Source: Streptomyces avermitilis MA-4680 = NBRC 14893 (lineage in GTDB: Bacteria > Actinomycetota > Actinomycetes > Streptomycetales > Streptomycetaceae). Taken from it: DNA of 64,000 bases. The position numbers and the translations under genes are program-made. This document shows positions 1-8,149 of this stretch, in pieces (position 1 is the first letter of the stretch; every line of letters begins with the position of its first letter). The notes under the pieces are model-generated. The model saw only the letters and a list, made by a program, of their open reading frames with translations, was not told where the DNA came from and did no database searches. Location of the stretch: NCBI RefSeq assembly GCF_000009765.2, contig NC_003155.5, positions 5,766,001 through 5,830,000 of the forward strand. The letters are read 5' to 3'.

Positions 1-1
1 G

Positions 2-82
2 GCCTTCCTGGTCAGCGGGCGCTTCGGCGTCGTTCCGATGGAGAAGATGCTGGAGGCCGAGCTCGCCGAGCAGGCCAAGTAG
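2..82 (+). CDS. C-terminal end of an unidentified protein
   Basis: Only the last 26 codons and the TAG stop of a gene that begins before the window are visible. The reading ends in a short helical, Glu/Ala-rich tail. The codons have the G/C-rich third positions typical of the neighbours, which supports real coding. The fragment is too short for me to assign a family. It does not look like the C-terminus of ProC, which I would have expected here by analogy with the mycobacterial gene order. Confidence 0.55.
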   Translation, partial: AFLVSGRFGVVPMEKMLEAELAEQAK

Positions 83-175
83 AAGCCCAGCCACACCGAT
101 CCAGCGCAGAGCTGAGCAGAATTCATCTTCGGCTTGATCTACCCACCGGTAAGTCGGGGCCCTACGCTCGCCGCC

Positions 176-1387
176 ATGACAGATGTGCTGCGGCGCGGTA
201 GGGCCTCGTTGGCGTTCGGCTTCTTCGCTCAGGGCGTCGCCTTCGCGCTGCTCGTGACGCGCATCCCGGCCATCCAGGACCGGTACGGGGTCTCCGACGC
301 ACTGCTCCCCGCCTTCCTGGCCGCCGTGCCGATCCTCGCCGGCGTCGGGAGCGTGACGACCGAGCATCTGGTGAAGCGCATACCGCCCAGCCGGGTGCTG
401 CGCTGGTCCCAGCCCGTCGTGCTCCTTGCGCTGCTCGGGGTCGGGTGGGGGGACCGGCTCGTCGAACTGGCGGTCGCGCTGGGCGCCTTCGGGCTCGCGG
501 TCGGCGCGCTCGACGCCTCGATGAACATGCTCGGGGTGAGCCTGCAACGGACGTACGGACGCAGCATCATGCTCGGCTTCCATGCCACGTACAGCCTGGG
601 TGGGATCGTGGGTGCCTCGCTGGCCTGGGTCGGGGCGCACTGGCATATGGCGCTGTCGGTGTCGTATCTGCCGCTCGTGCTGGTGCTGCTTCCGGCCACG
701 CTGGTGGGCAGCCGGTGGTACGTCGACGGGAGCGCCCCCTCTCCGCAGGCGCACGAGGCCGCGGCCACCCCGCTCGTGTTCAAGCTGCTGCTGCCGCTCT
801 GTCTGGTGATGACCTTCGCGTACATCGGGGACTCGACCGTCTCGAACTGGAGCGCGAAGTACCTACAGGACGTGTTGGGCAGTTCGGAGCAACTGGCGAC
901 CCTGCCGTACAACGTCTACATGGTGACCACCCTGCTGGGGCGGGCCATCGGGGACTTCGGGGTGCGGCGGTTCGGGGCCGTGGCCGTCGTACGGGTCGGC
1001 GCGCTGGTGGCGGCGCTGGGTTTCGCGGTGGTGGCGGGCGCGCCGGGGGCCTGGGTGGGGATGCTCGGGTTCACCCTGCTGGGGCTCGGGCTGTGTGTGC
1101 TCGTGCCGGGGACCTTCGCGGCGGCCGGGCGGCTGTTTCCCGGGGCTTCGGACGCGGCCGTCGCGCGGCTCAATATCTTCAACTACGTCGGTTTCCTGAT
1201 CGGCTCGCCGTTGGTGGGGGCGCTGGGGGACACCTGGAGCTACCGGGGTGCCATGCTCGTACCGATGGTGCTCGTCCTGGTGACACTGGTGTACGCCCGC
1301 TCGTTCGCGTCCGGAACGGACCGATACGGTGACAGACATGAGCGGCCGCGCACAGCTGATGTGGGACGAGGCAGTAACGGGCTATGA
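176..1387 (+). CDS. MFS transporter
   Basis: This is a 403-residue integral membrane protein with about 12 hydrophobic segments, the usual size of a major facilitator exporter or sugar/metabolite transporter. The N-terminal segment reads AFGFFAQGVAFALLVTRIPA, followed by a cytoplasmic loop with basic residues, as in the YbjJ-like branch of the superfamily. The substrate cannot be told. I prefer ATG at 176 over the TTG at 134: a TACGCT -10-like box (162-167) lies just upstream and there is no Shine-Dalgarno, which suggests a leaderless message. Its last 59 bases overlap the start of acuC, so the two are probably co-transcribed and translationally linked. Confidence 0.85.
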   Translation: MTDVLRRGRASLAFGFFAQGVAFALLVTRIPAIQDRYGVSDALLPAFLAAVPILAGVGSVTTEHLVKRIPPSRVLRWSQPVVLLALLGVGWGDRLVELAVALGAFGLAVGALDASMNMLGVSLQRTYGRSIMLGFHATYSLGGIVGASLAWVGAHWHMALSVSYLPLVLVLLPATLVGSRWYVDGSAPSPQAHEAAATPLVFKLLLPLCLVMTFAYIGDSTVSNWSAKYLQDVLGSSEQLATLPYNVYMVTTLLGRAIGDFGVRRFGAVAVVRVGALVAALGFAVVAGAPGAWVGMLGFTLLGLGLCVLVPGTFAAAGRLFPGASDAAVARLNIFNYVGFLIGSPLVGALGDTWSYRGAMLVPMVLVLVTLVYARSFASGTDRYGDRHERPRTADVGRGSNGL

Positions 1388-2510
1388 CTTCGGTCCGGAT
1401 CACCCGATGGATCCGGTCCGGCTGGCGTTGACCCGCCGGCTGGTCGACGCCTTCGGTCTCGACCGGGAGATCGAGGTGGTCTCGGCGAAGCCCGCCGGGG
1501 AGTCGACGCTGCGGCTCGTGCACCGCGAGGACTACATCGAGGCCGTGAAGGCCGCGTCCGCGGAGCCGGACGCGGCGGACGGGAAGTACGGGCTCGGGAC
1601 CCTGGACGATCCCGCGTTCGCCGGGATGCACGAGGTGTCCGCGCTGATCGCCGGACAGTCCGTCGGGGCGGCCGAGGCCGTGTGGCACGGGGACGCGCTG
1701 CACGCCGTGAACTTCGCGGGCGGGCTGCATCACGCGATGCCCGGGGGCGCCTCCGGGTTCTGTATCTACAACGACGCCTCGCTCGCCATCGCGCGGCTGC
1801 TCGAGCTGGGTGCCGAGCGGGTCGCGTACATCGACGTCGACGTGCATCACGGGGACGGCGTGCAGGCGGCCTTCTGGGAGGACCCGCGGGTTCTGACCAT
1901 CTCGCTGCACGAGCATCCGCAGACGCTGTTCCCGCAGACCGGGTGGCCGACCGAGACCGGGGCCGACCGGGCGGAGGGGTCGGCGGTCAATGTCGCCCTG
2001 CCCGCCGGGACCGGGGACGCCGGCTGGCTGCGTGCCTTTCACGCCGTGGTGCCGGAACTGATCGCCGATTTCCGGCCGCAGGTGCTGGTCACCCAGCACG
2101 GCGCCGACACCCACTTCGAGGACCCGCTCGCCCATCTCGCCGTGTCGCTGGACGCCCAGCGTGCCGTGCAGCTCGCGTGCCACGACCTGGCGCACCAGTA
2201 CGCCGACGGGCGCTGGGTGGCGCTGGGCGGTGGCGGGTACGCGGTCGTGGACGTCGTACCGCGGTCCTGGACGCATCTCGTGGCGATCGCGGCGGGGCGT
2301 CCGCTGGAGCCCGAGTCCATGATCCCGGAGAGCTGGCGGCAGGAAGTCTTCGCCCGTACCCGGCAGTTGGCGCCGATGCGGATGACGGACGGGCGGTGGC
2401 CGGTGTCCTGGGCGGACTGGGAGTCCGGGTACGACCCGGCGGACCGGCTGGACCAGGCGGTGCTGGCGACCCGGAAGGCGGCGTTTCCGCTGCGCGGGAT
2501 GTTGCCGTAG
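1329..2510 (+). CDS. acuC: AcuC-family class I deacetylase
   Basis: A 393-residue protein of the arginase/histone-deacetylase fold. It carries the zinc-site and catalytic signatures of class I HDAC relatives: a YNDASLAI block, the metal-binding IDVDVHHGDGVQ block, and the glycine-rich ALGGGGY loop near the end. AcuC in Bacillus deacetylates acetyl-CoA synthetase; a protein-lysine deacetylase role here is inference. GTG at 1329 has a GGA-type ribosome site about 9 bases upstream; ATG at 1338 is an alternative. The gene overlaps the preceding MFS gene by 59 bases. An inverted repeat at 2536-2565 lies just past the stop. Confidence 0.9.
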   Translation: MTDMSGRAQLMWDEAVTGYDFGPDHPMDPVRLALTRRLVDAFGLDREIEVVSAKPAGESTLRLVHREDYIEAVKAASAEPDAADGKYGLGTLDDPAFAGMHEVSALIAGQSVGAAEAVWHGDALHAVNFAGGLHHAMPGGASGFCIYNDASLAIARLLELGAERVAYIDVDVHHGDGVQAAFWEDPRVLTISLHEHPQTLFPQTGWPTETGADRAEGSAVNVALPAGTGDAGWLRAFHAVVPELIADFRPQVLVTQHGADTHFEDPLAHLAVSLDAQRAVQLACHDLAHQYADGRWVALGGGGYAVVDVVPRSWTHLVAIAAGRPLEPESMIPESWRQEVFARTRQLAPMRMTDGRWPVSWADWESGYDPADRLDQAVLATRKAAFPLRGMLP

Positions 2511-2535
2511 GGGCGTGCCGGACGTGCCCGGTGCG

Positions 2536-2565
2536 CCGGCCGTCGTCCCTGGCGCCGACGGCCGG
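2536..2565 (+). terminator. Terminator-like hairpin after acuC
   Basis: A perfect 10-bp inverted repeat, CCGGCCGTCG (2536-2545) and CGACGGCCGG (2556-2565), with a 10-base loop, 25 bases after the acuC stop. There is no clear U-tract, which is common for Streptomyces terminators. Confidence 0.5.
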
Positions 2566-2692
2566 GGCGGCGGGGGCGGCTGACGTTCGACCGCCTCGAA
2601 CGGAGGCGCCGAGGATCGCACGATTACGCCGACTGTGGGGTGTTTTCCCATTTTGGGCATACGGGAGGGATGGGTGCGTCAGCATCGCTGAC

Positions 2693-3508
2693 GTGTTGAG
2701 CACCGGAGCATTACGTGCGCATTTGCTGGCTGCCCGGCTGGCCGGGCCCGTGGCCACTTCGCGTGAGGAGAGCCTGCGCAGCTATCGGCTCTTCGCGGCG
2801 CGCGACCCCCGTGTCATGATCGGACTCGATCCCGAATGGACATGGGAGCCCCGGGATCTGATCGAGTTGATGGCGGACAAGTGCGGGGTTTCGGCCGATC
2901 CCACCCACACCTCCGGTCACGATGTGATCGATCCGGAGCGGACGCTGGAAGCCCTGGACGCCTTCGCCGCACGGCTCGGGAAAGCCGCACGGGACAAGGT
3001 GCCCGTCCTCCTCGGCACCGGCCACCCGCACCGTCTGCTCGGCTTCTACGCCGCCTTGGCGGACGCATTGTCGGCGGCGGGATGTACGGTTCTCACCCCA
3101 GCGCAGGGTCACTGTGTCGACATAACGACCCGGTTCGGTCTACGCACGTACAACCTGGACTACGTACGAGGAGTCGCGCTCGTCCGCGAACCCGATGTGC
3201 TGACCGCCGGTCGTGAGACCGGCGCACACAGCCATTCCCCCCTCCCGGTTCGCACCGCGCTGGCGGCTGCCGCGGAGGCCGGCGACCCCCTCCCGGAACT
3301 GGTCGTCGGGGACCATGGATGGGTCTGCGGGGCAGGTCAGCTGGGGTTCGAGGCCATAGGTCTGGCTGATACGGACGATCCCGCGCTCTTCGTCGGGGAG
3401 GCAGAGGGGCGGGTGTCCGTCGTCGTTCCACTTGATGACGCTGTGCGGTCTGATTACTACCGACCGCTTACTCGCTATGTACTCAATCGAGCGTGTCTGT
3501 CACAGTAG
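2693..3508 (+). CDS. Conserved actinobacterial protein, possibly a phosphatase; TTA codon near start
   Basis: About 271 residues. Orthologues in Streptomyces are, as I recall, annotated simply as phosphatase, but I see no textbook phosphatase motif, so the function is open. Conserved-looking blocks include GTGHPHRLLGFYAALADAL (around residue 105) and VVGDHGWVCGAGQLGFEAIG followed by ADTDDPALFVGE near the C-terminus; the latter suggests a nucleotide or sugar-phosphate pocket. The start is uncertain. GTG at 2693 is used here; a GGGAGGG at 2663-2669 is too distant to decide it, and a GTG near 2747 is also possible. If 2693 is right, codon 7 (2711-2713) is TTA, the rare leucine codon read by bldA tRNA. 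Confidence 0.7.
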   Translation: MLSTGALRAHLLAARLAGPVATSREESLRSYRLFAARDPRVMIGLDPEWTWEPRDLIELMADKCGVSADPTHTSGHDVIDPERTLEALDAFAARLGKAARDKVPVLLGTGHPHRLLGFYAALADALSAAGCTVLTPAQGHCVDITTRFGLRTYNLDYVRGVALVREPDVLTAGRETGAHSHSPLPVRTALAAAAEAGDPLPELVVGDHGWVCGAGQLGFEAIGLADTDDPALFVGEAEGRVSVVVPLDDAVRSDYYRPLTRYVLNRACLSQ

Positions 3509-3637
3509 GCCGCCGATGGCATCCCCTCTTCCCCACTCGCATCACCCGCCCCTACATTGGGGAGTGAGCACGCAACGACGAAGAGTCACCGGAAGGGGAA
3601 GCCGGTGGCCGTCGAGTGCGGAAGGTTCAGGTGTGTC

Positions 3638-3850
3638 ATGGCTGCAGCTGGCGAGAGGCCTCTGAACGAGGTTCAGTTCCTGACCGTGGCGGAAGTCGCC
3701 TCGGTGATGCGAGTGTCGAAGATGACCGTGTACCGGTTGGTGCACAGCGGTCATCTGCCGGCGATCCGGGTGGGAAGGTCCTTCCGGGTGCCGGAGCAAG
3801 CGGTTCACGAGTACCTCCGCGAGAGCTATGTGGGGGTGGAGACCGCCTGA
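3638..3850 (+). CDS. bdtA: Small excisionase-type HTH DNA-binding protein (BdtA-like)
   Basis: A 70-residue protein made almost wholly of a MerR/excisionase-type winged helix-turn-helix: LTVAEVASVMRVSKMTVYRL is the recognition helix region, then IRVGRSFRVPEQAVHEYL forms the wing and last helix. It is related in fold to BldC but is a different protein. In S. coelicolor the orthologous position is occupied, to my memory, by bdtA (BldD target A). ATG 3638 gives the usual length. GTG 3605 has the better Shine-Dalgarno (AAGGGGAA, 3593-3600) and would add 11 residues. I did not find a convincing BldD operator upstream. It precedes the gene for ribosomal protein bS22. Confidence 0.8.
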   Translation: MAAAGERPLNEVQFLTVAEVASVMRVSKMTVYRLVHSGHLPAIRVGRSFRVPEQAVHEYLRESYVGVETA

Positions 3851-4012
3851 CGGCGTCCGGGGGATGCCCGGGAAGGCCCTGCGGGGCTGCCCCGGGATCC
3901 CCCGGATCTCCTCGATTACGACCTCAGCGCTCGGGCGGGTAGGCTAGCCCCTCGTAGGTCGTGTGGGCCCCGGCGCCCAGCACCGAGTGAAGAGAAGTGA
4001 GCGAGGGTAGTC

Positions 4013-4111
4013 GTGGGCTCTGTTATCAAGAAGCGGCGCAAGCGGATGGCCAAGAAGAAGCACCGCAAGCTGCTCAAGCGCACCCGCGTTCAGCGTCGCA
4101 ACAAGAAGTAG
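4013..4111 (+). CDS. Ribosomal protein bS22 (AURKAIP1/COX24-domain, 32 aa)
   Basis: A 32-codon gene starting GTG with a GAGG ribosome site. The product begins MGSVIKKRRKRMAKKKHRKL and is about half Lys/Arg. This matches the actinobacterial bS22 protein seen near the decoding centre of mycobacterial 30S subunits, homologous to the mitochondrial AURKAIP1/COX24 domain and to Rv0500B. Its position between the excisionase-like gene and the epimerase gene is the same in mycobacteria, as I recall. A strong hairpin follows at 4138-4164, so it forms its own short transcript or the end of the bdtA one. Confidence 0.88.
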   Translation: MGSVIKKRRKRMAKKKHRKLLKRTRVQRRNKK

Positions 4112-4137
4112 GCGACGCCGCGAGAGCGCGTTCTGCC

Positions 4138-4164
4138 GGCCCCCCACCGTTCTGGTGGGGGGCC
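4138..4164 (+). terminator. Terminator hairpin after the bS22 gene
   Basis: An 11-bp perfect stem, GGCCCCCCACC (4138-4148) with GGTGGGGGGCC (4154-4164), and a 5-base loop, starting 27 bases after the stop codon of the 32-aa gene. Confidence 0.8.
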
Positions 4165-4434
4165 GCAGTCATATCCGGAGCCGAACGGGAACTCGTCCGG
4201 CCGTACGAGAGCCGTGAAGACCCGCTTTCGGGCGGCCGGAACCCGTTGTGCGTATGTCTGGACGGCGTCTTGGCTTGGTCTGACCGTACGCATGGCCGCC
4301 TTCGTCACTTCGTGCATCGGGGGGTCATCACAGCGCAACATCGACCCGCTAACGTGGCCGTACACGGGGAACACGGCAGAGTACGAGCAGCAGCACACCG
4401 ATGTAGGCAGACGGCTGGAAGGAAGGCGCTGATC
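4165..4434 (+). other. Intergenic region before the epimerase operon
   Basis: About 270 bases between the bS22 terminator and the epimerase gene. Small open frames here lack ribosome sites and coding bias. The promoter of the epimerase-acyltransferase operon must lie here, but I cannot point to clear -35/-10 boxes. The only firm element is the purine-rich GGAAGGAAGG at 4417-4426 that serves the TTG start at 4435. Confidence 0.4.
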
Positions 4435-5496
4435 TTGGGCAAGGTCGTGCTCGTGACCGGAGTGGCCCGTCAGTTGGGGGGCCGGTTCGTACGACGGATC
4501 CAGCGTGACCCGAACGTCGACCGGGTGATCGCCGTCGACGCGGTCCGTCCCGAGCATCATCTGGGCGGTGCGGACTTCATCCAGGCCGACATAAGGCAGC
4601 CCACCATCGCGCGCGTGCTCGCCGAGCACTCCGTCGACACGGTCGTCCACATGGACGTGACCGGCACCGCGCTGGGCACCGGCAGCCGGGCCACGGTCAA
4701 GGAGACCAACGTCATCGGCACCATGCAGCTGCTGGGTGCCTGCCAGAAGTCCCCGACGGTCAAGCGGCTCGTCGTGAAGTCCAGTACGAACGTGTACGGG
4801 TCCGCGCCGCGCGATCCGGCCGTGTTCACCGAGACGACCCCGCCCAAGTCCCTGCCCAGCGGCGGCTTCGCCAAGGACACCGTGGAGGTCGAGGGGTATG
4901 TGCGCGGCTTCGCCCGCCGCCGCCCCGACGTGGCCGTGTGCGTGCTCAGGTTCGCGAACATTCTCGGCCCGAGCGCGGACTCGCCGCTCGCCTCGTACTT
5001 CTCGCTGCCGGTGCTGCCGACCGTGTTCGGCTACGACCCGCGGCTGCAGTTCGCGCACGAGGACGACGTGATCGACGTGCTGCGCATCGCCTCGTACGAG
5101 CCCCGGCGCGGAACTCTCAACAGCGGCACGTTCAATGTCGCGGGCGACGGCGTCCTGCTGCTGTCGCAGTGCGCACGCAGGCTCGGCCGTCCGACGGTCC
5201 CGCTGCTGCTGCCGGCGGTCACCTGGGTCGGCTCGGCGGTGCGTACGCTGGGCATGACGGACTTCTCGCCCGAGCAGATCCGGCTGTTGACGCACGGCCG
5301 GGTCGTGGCGACGAACCAGATGCGCGAGACGCTGGGATACGTGCCGAAGTACACGACCGCAGAAACGTTCGCGGACTTCGCGCGCAGCCGCGGTCCCGGA
5401 CTTCTGCCGCCGGAGGCCCTCGCGGGGGCCGTCGACCGGATCGCCGCACTGCCCGCACTGGGCGGTGGCCACCCCCCGACGCAGAGCGCCAACTGA
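4435..5496 (+). CDS. Epimerase-like extended SDR protein (GalE2/Rv0501-like), catalytic YxxxK not conserved
   Basis: A 353-residue protein with an N-terminal Rossmann nucleotide-binding strand (KVVLVTGVARQLGGRFVRRI) and the overall layout of NAD-dependent sugar epimerase/dehydratases, including VVKSSTNVYGS for the catalytic serine region and a C-terminal substrate domain. At the place of the catalytic YxxxK the sequence is FAKDTVEVEGY, so Tyr and Lys appear replaced by Phe and Thr. TTG at 4435 follows a GGAAGGAAGG ribosome site; longer readings from 3997 overlap the bS22 gene and are excluded. It is 14 bases from the acyltransferase gene, with which it forms an operon. A non-enzymatic or changed role is inference. 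Confidence 0.85.
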   Translation: MGKVVLVTGVARQLGGRFVRRIQRDPNVDRVIAVDAVRPEHHLGGADFIQADIRQPTIARVLAEHSVDTVVHMDVTGTALGTGSRATVKETNVIGTMQLLGACQKSPTVKRLVVKSSTNVYGSAPRDPAVFTETTPPKSLPSGGFAKDTVEVEGYVRGFARRRPDVAVCVLRFANILGPSADSPLASYFSLPVLPTVFGYDPRLQFAHEDDVIDVLRIASYEPRRGTLNSGTFNVAGDGVLLLSQCARRLGRPTVPLLLPAVTWVGSAVRTLGMTDFSPEQIRLLTHGRVVATNQMRETLGYVPKYTTAETFADFARSRGPGLLPPEALAGAVDRIAALPALGGGHPPTQSAN

Positions 5497-5510
5497 GGAG
5501 CGCACCAACG

Positions 5511-6557
5511 ATGGCGGACGCCAAGGTCATTCCGTTCGACGACGACCGGTCCCGTGGGGCTGCCGTGCAGCGGCCGCCGCGGCGCCGGGGTGCGGGGAGC
5601 CGGCGAGGCGGCGAGCCCGCGGTGGTACGGGAGGTCCAGCCCCTGCCCGGGCGGGCTCTTCCGCAGGATGATGTTCCCGTGACGCGTGAGGAACAGCCGC
5701 CGCAGCGGCCGCAGGACGGCGGTCTGGAACGGCGGATCGCCGGAGGGCTGGCCTTCCTGCGGCGGCGGCTGACCGGGGACTACGAGGTCGACGACTTCGG
5801 CTACGACGAGGAGCTCACCGACCAGGTCCTCATGTCGCTGCTGCGGCCGGTGTACGAGAAGTACTTCCGGGTCGAGGTGAAGGGCATCGAGAACATCCCG
5901 GCGAAGGGCGGGGCGCTGATCGTCGCCAACCACTCGGGCACGCTCCCGCTGGACGGGCTGATGATGCAGGTCGCGGTCCACGACAACCATCCGGCGGGCC
6001 GTCACCTCCGGCTGCTGGCGGCCGACCTGGTCTTCATGCTGCCGGTGGTCAACGAGCTGGCCCGCAAGGCCGGTCACACCCTCGCGTGCGCCGAGGACGC
6101 CGAACGGCTCCTGGAGCGCGGTGAGCTGGTCGGTGTGATGCCGGAGGGCTTCAAGGGCATCGGCAAGCCGTTCGGCGAGCGCTACAAGCTCCAGCGTTTC
6201 GGCCGGGGCGGCTTCGTCTCCACGGCGCTGCGGCAGGGCACGCCGATCGTCCCGTGCTCGATCGTGGGTGCGGAGGAGATCTACCCGATGATCGGCAACG
6301 CGAAGACGCTCGCGCGGCTGCTCGGCTTCCCGTACTTCCCGATCACTCCGACGTTCCCGTGGCTCGGCCCGCTGGGCGCCGTTCCCCTGCCCACGAAGTG
6401 GACGATCCAGTTCGGCGAGCCGATCCCCACGGACGGCTACCCGCCGGAGGCGGCGGAGGACCCGATGCTGATGTTCAACCTGACGGACCAGGTCAGGGAA
6501 CAGATCCAGCACACGCTGTACAAGCTGTTGGTGCAGCGCCGGTCCGTGTTTTTCTGA
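5511..6557 (+). CDS. PlsC-like phospholipid/glycerol acyltransferase
   Basis: A 348-residue protein. The first 80 residues are charged and probably disordered. The rest is a glycerolphosphate acyltransferase domain: acceptor/catalytic block VANHSGTLPLDGLMM, then the PEGFKGIGKPFGERYKLQRF block that carries the Glu-Gly motif, and TPIVPCSIVGAEEIY. It should transfer an acyl chain to a lysophospholipid or similar acceptor at the inner membrane face. The His-Asp spacing in the first block is six residues, whereas the textbook motif is HX4D. The partner gene in the operon is the epimerase-like SDR; the pair resembles Rv0501-Rv0502. A 20-bp hairpin ends the operon. Confidence 0.88.
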   Translation: MADAKVIPFDDDRSRGAAVQRPPRRRGAGSRRGGEPAVVREVQPLPGRALPQDDVPVTREEQPPQRPQDGGLERRIAGGLAFLRRRLTGDYEVDDFGYDEELTDQVLMSLLRPVYEKYFRVEVKGIENIPAKGGALIVANHSGTLPLDGLMMQVAVHDNHPAGRHLRLLAADLVFMLPVVNELARKAGHTLACAEDAERLLERGELVGVMPEGFKGIGKPFGERYKLQRFGRGGFVSTALRQGTPIVPCSIVGAEEIYPMIGNAKTLARLLGFPYFPITPTFPWLGPLGAVPLPTKWTIQFGEPIPTDGYPPEAAEDPMLMFNLTDQVREQIQHTLYKLLVQRRSVFF

Positions 6558-6566
6558 TCCCGTCCG

Positions 6567-6612
6567 TACGACGGTGGGGCGCCCTTCCTGCGAAGGGCGC
6601 CCCACCGTCGTA
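6567..6612. terminator. Bidirectional terminator between acyltransferase gene and rsbN
   Basis: A perfect 20-bp stem (6567-6586 with 6593-6612) and a 6-base loop between two convergent genes. The right arm ends 4 bases before the rsbN stop codon. It can serve both strands. Confidence 0.9.
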
Positions 6613-6616
6613 TGAG

Positions 6617-7843
6617 CTACTTCGTCTCCCCGCTGTCGATGCCCAGGCCCGGGAGGAGGCCCGGGAGCAGGGGCGGCAGGGTGACGTCCGGGGCGCCGCT
6701 GGTCGGAGGCTTGCTCGAGGCCGGCGAGCTGCTCGTGCTGTCCTTCGGCGGGTCCAGGAGGCCGCCCGTGTTGCCGCCGAGGAGGCCCTCCTCGCCGCTC
6801 TTCGACGTGGACGGCTGGGGCTTGCCGCTGCTGTCGCTGCCGGTGGCGGAGTCGCCGGTGGCGCTGGGCTCGGGCTGGTCCGTGCCGGCGGAGCGAGAGG
6901 ACTCCGTGCCGGACCCATGCCGCTTGCCGGTGCCGCCGGGGGCCGGGGGCTGCGGCAGCAGTGACTGGAGCGGAGCGACCTCTTGGTCTATGGCGTCGAA
7001 GACCGACGAGACCTGCTGACTGACGTCGCCGAGCTGCACGGGCAGCCGGTCGCGCAGGGCGCCCCAGGCCTCGCGGTGCGAGCGGGAGAAGGTGGAGAGG
7101 GCCTGGATGGGGCCCAGTGAGCCGTCCCGCTCGTACGCCTCGTGCAGCAGGCGGTGGCCCTCGGCCGCGTCGTGCTGCATGCCGGACAGGGTGCGCCTGA
7201 CCTCGCCCACGGACTCGTGGTCGAGGGGGCCGCCGCGGTCGCGCTCCATCAGCCGGCGGGCCTCGCTGAGCCTCGTCGAGGCCTGGTCGAGGTAGAGCTG
7301 TCCGCGGTCGCTGTCGCCGTGGACCAGCCCCAGTTTGACGTCCTCGATGCCCCGTTTGAGGCCGTAGAGGGAGTCACCCGGCAGGGCGTCGGAACTGGCA
7401 GCGGCCACTCCGCCGAACGAGGCCGCGGCCACACCGACGCTGAGTCCACCCGCGGCGAGGCCCTTCGTGAGCCGCGTACGCGGTCGCAACTTCCCCAGTC
7501 CGGTCGCCCGGTGAGCGCCCCGGGCCCGATGGGACCGCTGCTCGGGCACCGAAGGGTCCGCCGCCTCGCCTCCCGGCACCGTGCCGTCCCGCAGCATGGC
7601 CTCCATCGCGGCCACGAGCTGCGCCCGCTGCACGACCTTGACCTCGGGGTCCAGCTTCGGCTTCGGCAACTCGCCGAGACCGGTGGTGAGGGCCAACATG
7701 CGGCCCTGCCCGGTCCGTTCCGCGGCAGTCGGGGGCGGAGCGGGTCCATCGGGCTGCCCGGCCGCCGAGTCCCGGTCGGACTGCTCCTCCAGGGCCTGGG
7801 CGAAGGCGTTCGCCCGCCGGTGCGCCGATACGTTCGCGATCAC
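6617..7843 (-). CDS. rsbN: RsbN, membrane anti-sigma factor of BldN
   Basis: A 408-residue protein in the gene position directly downstream of bldN. The N-terminal part (1-135) is cytosolic and should hold the sigma-binding region. A single hydrophobic segment (GLAAGGLSVGVAAASFGGVAAAS) follows, then an external alpha-helical DUF5667-type region and a long Ser/Pro/Gly-rich tail ending with LPPLLPGLLPGLG. Published work in Streptomyces venezuelae shows RsbN binds and inhibits BldN. GTG at 7843 is the likely start because GAGGAGGT (7851-7858) lies 7 bases upstream; the reading from 7852 would overlap that site. A BldN-type promoter is seen about 130 bases upstream. Confidence 0.93.
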   Translation of the reverse strand: MIANVSAHRRANAFAQALEEQSDRDSAAGQPDGPAPPPTAAERTGQGRMLALTTGLGELPKPKLDPEVKVVQRAQLVAAMEAMLRDGTVPGGEAADPSVPEQRSHRARGAHRATGLGKLRPRTRLTKGLAAGGLSVGVAAASFGGVAAASSDALPGDSLYGLKRGIEDVKLGLVHGDSDRGQLYLDQASTRLSEARRLMERDRGGPLDHESVGEVRRTLSGMQHDAAEGHRLLHEAYERDGSLGPIQALSTFSRSHREAWGALRDRLPVQLGDVSQQVSSVFDAIDQEVAPLQSLLPQPPAPGGTGKRHGSGTESSRSAGTDQPEPSATGDSATGSDSSGKPQPSTSKSGEEGLLGGNTGGLLDPPKDSTSSSPASSKPPTSGAPDVTLPPLLPGLLPGLGIDSGETK

Positions 7844-7972
7844 TGGCGGCACCTCCTCTCGTCATGACGGTCGACTCCCCAGGGGGTCCTGAGGGTGCAC
7901 GCCTTTCGACCGCTTGCACGATCGAGTGATCGTAGACGGCCGGAGTGTGACCACAGGGAGCCTGTATCCCGC

Positions 7973-8001
7973 GTAACGAGTGGCGCGGCACTTGGGTTAC
8001 G
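7973..8001 (-). promoter_or_regulatory. Candidate BldN-dependent promoter of rsbN
   Basis: On the minus strand CGTAAC (8001-7996) and CGTTAC (7978-7973) are separated by 17 bases. The BldN consensus I remember is CGTAAC-N16-CGTTGA, so the -35 box is perfect and the -10 box matches in its first four bases. It would start transcription about 120 bases before the rsbN GTG. In Streptomyces rsbN is reported to be transcribed by BldN itself, which fits a negative feedback loop. Confidence 0.6.
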
Positions 8002-8149
8002 GACGACGGATGATCGGACCGCGAAGTCAACGGACTTTCACGGAAGGTGAGTTGGGGGTCGCTCAGCGTACGGAGCCGCGATCCGCCGGTGCGGGGACGG
8101 ATGCGCCGCTCGGCGCGGTGTTCGCTGTGCGGTGCTCACTGTGCGGTGC

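Noticed and set aside
3500..3637. BldD operator upstream of bdtA
   Set aside because: Several CAC/GTG phrases exist but none fits the full consensus.
4214..4432. A 72-codon frame upstream of the epimerase gene
   Set aside because: No ribosome site, atypical codon use and no resemblance to known proteins; more likely promoter region.
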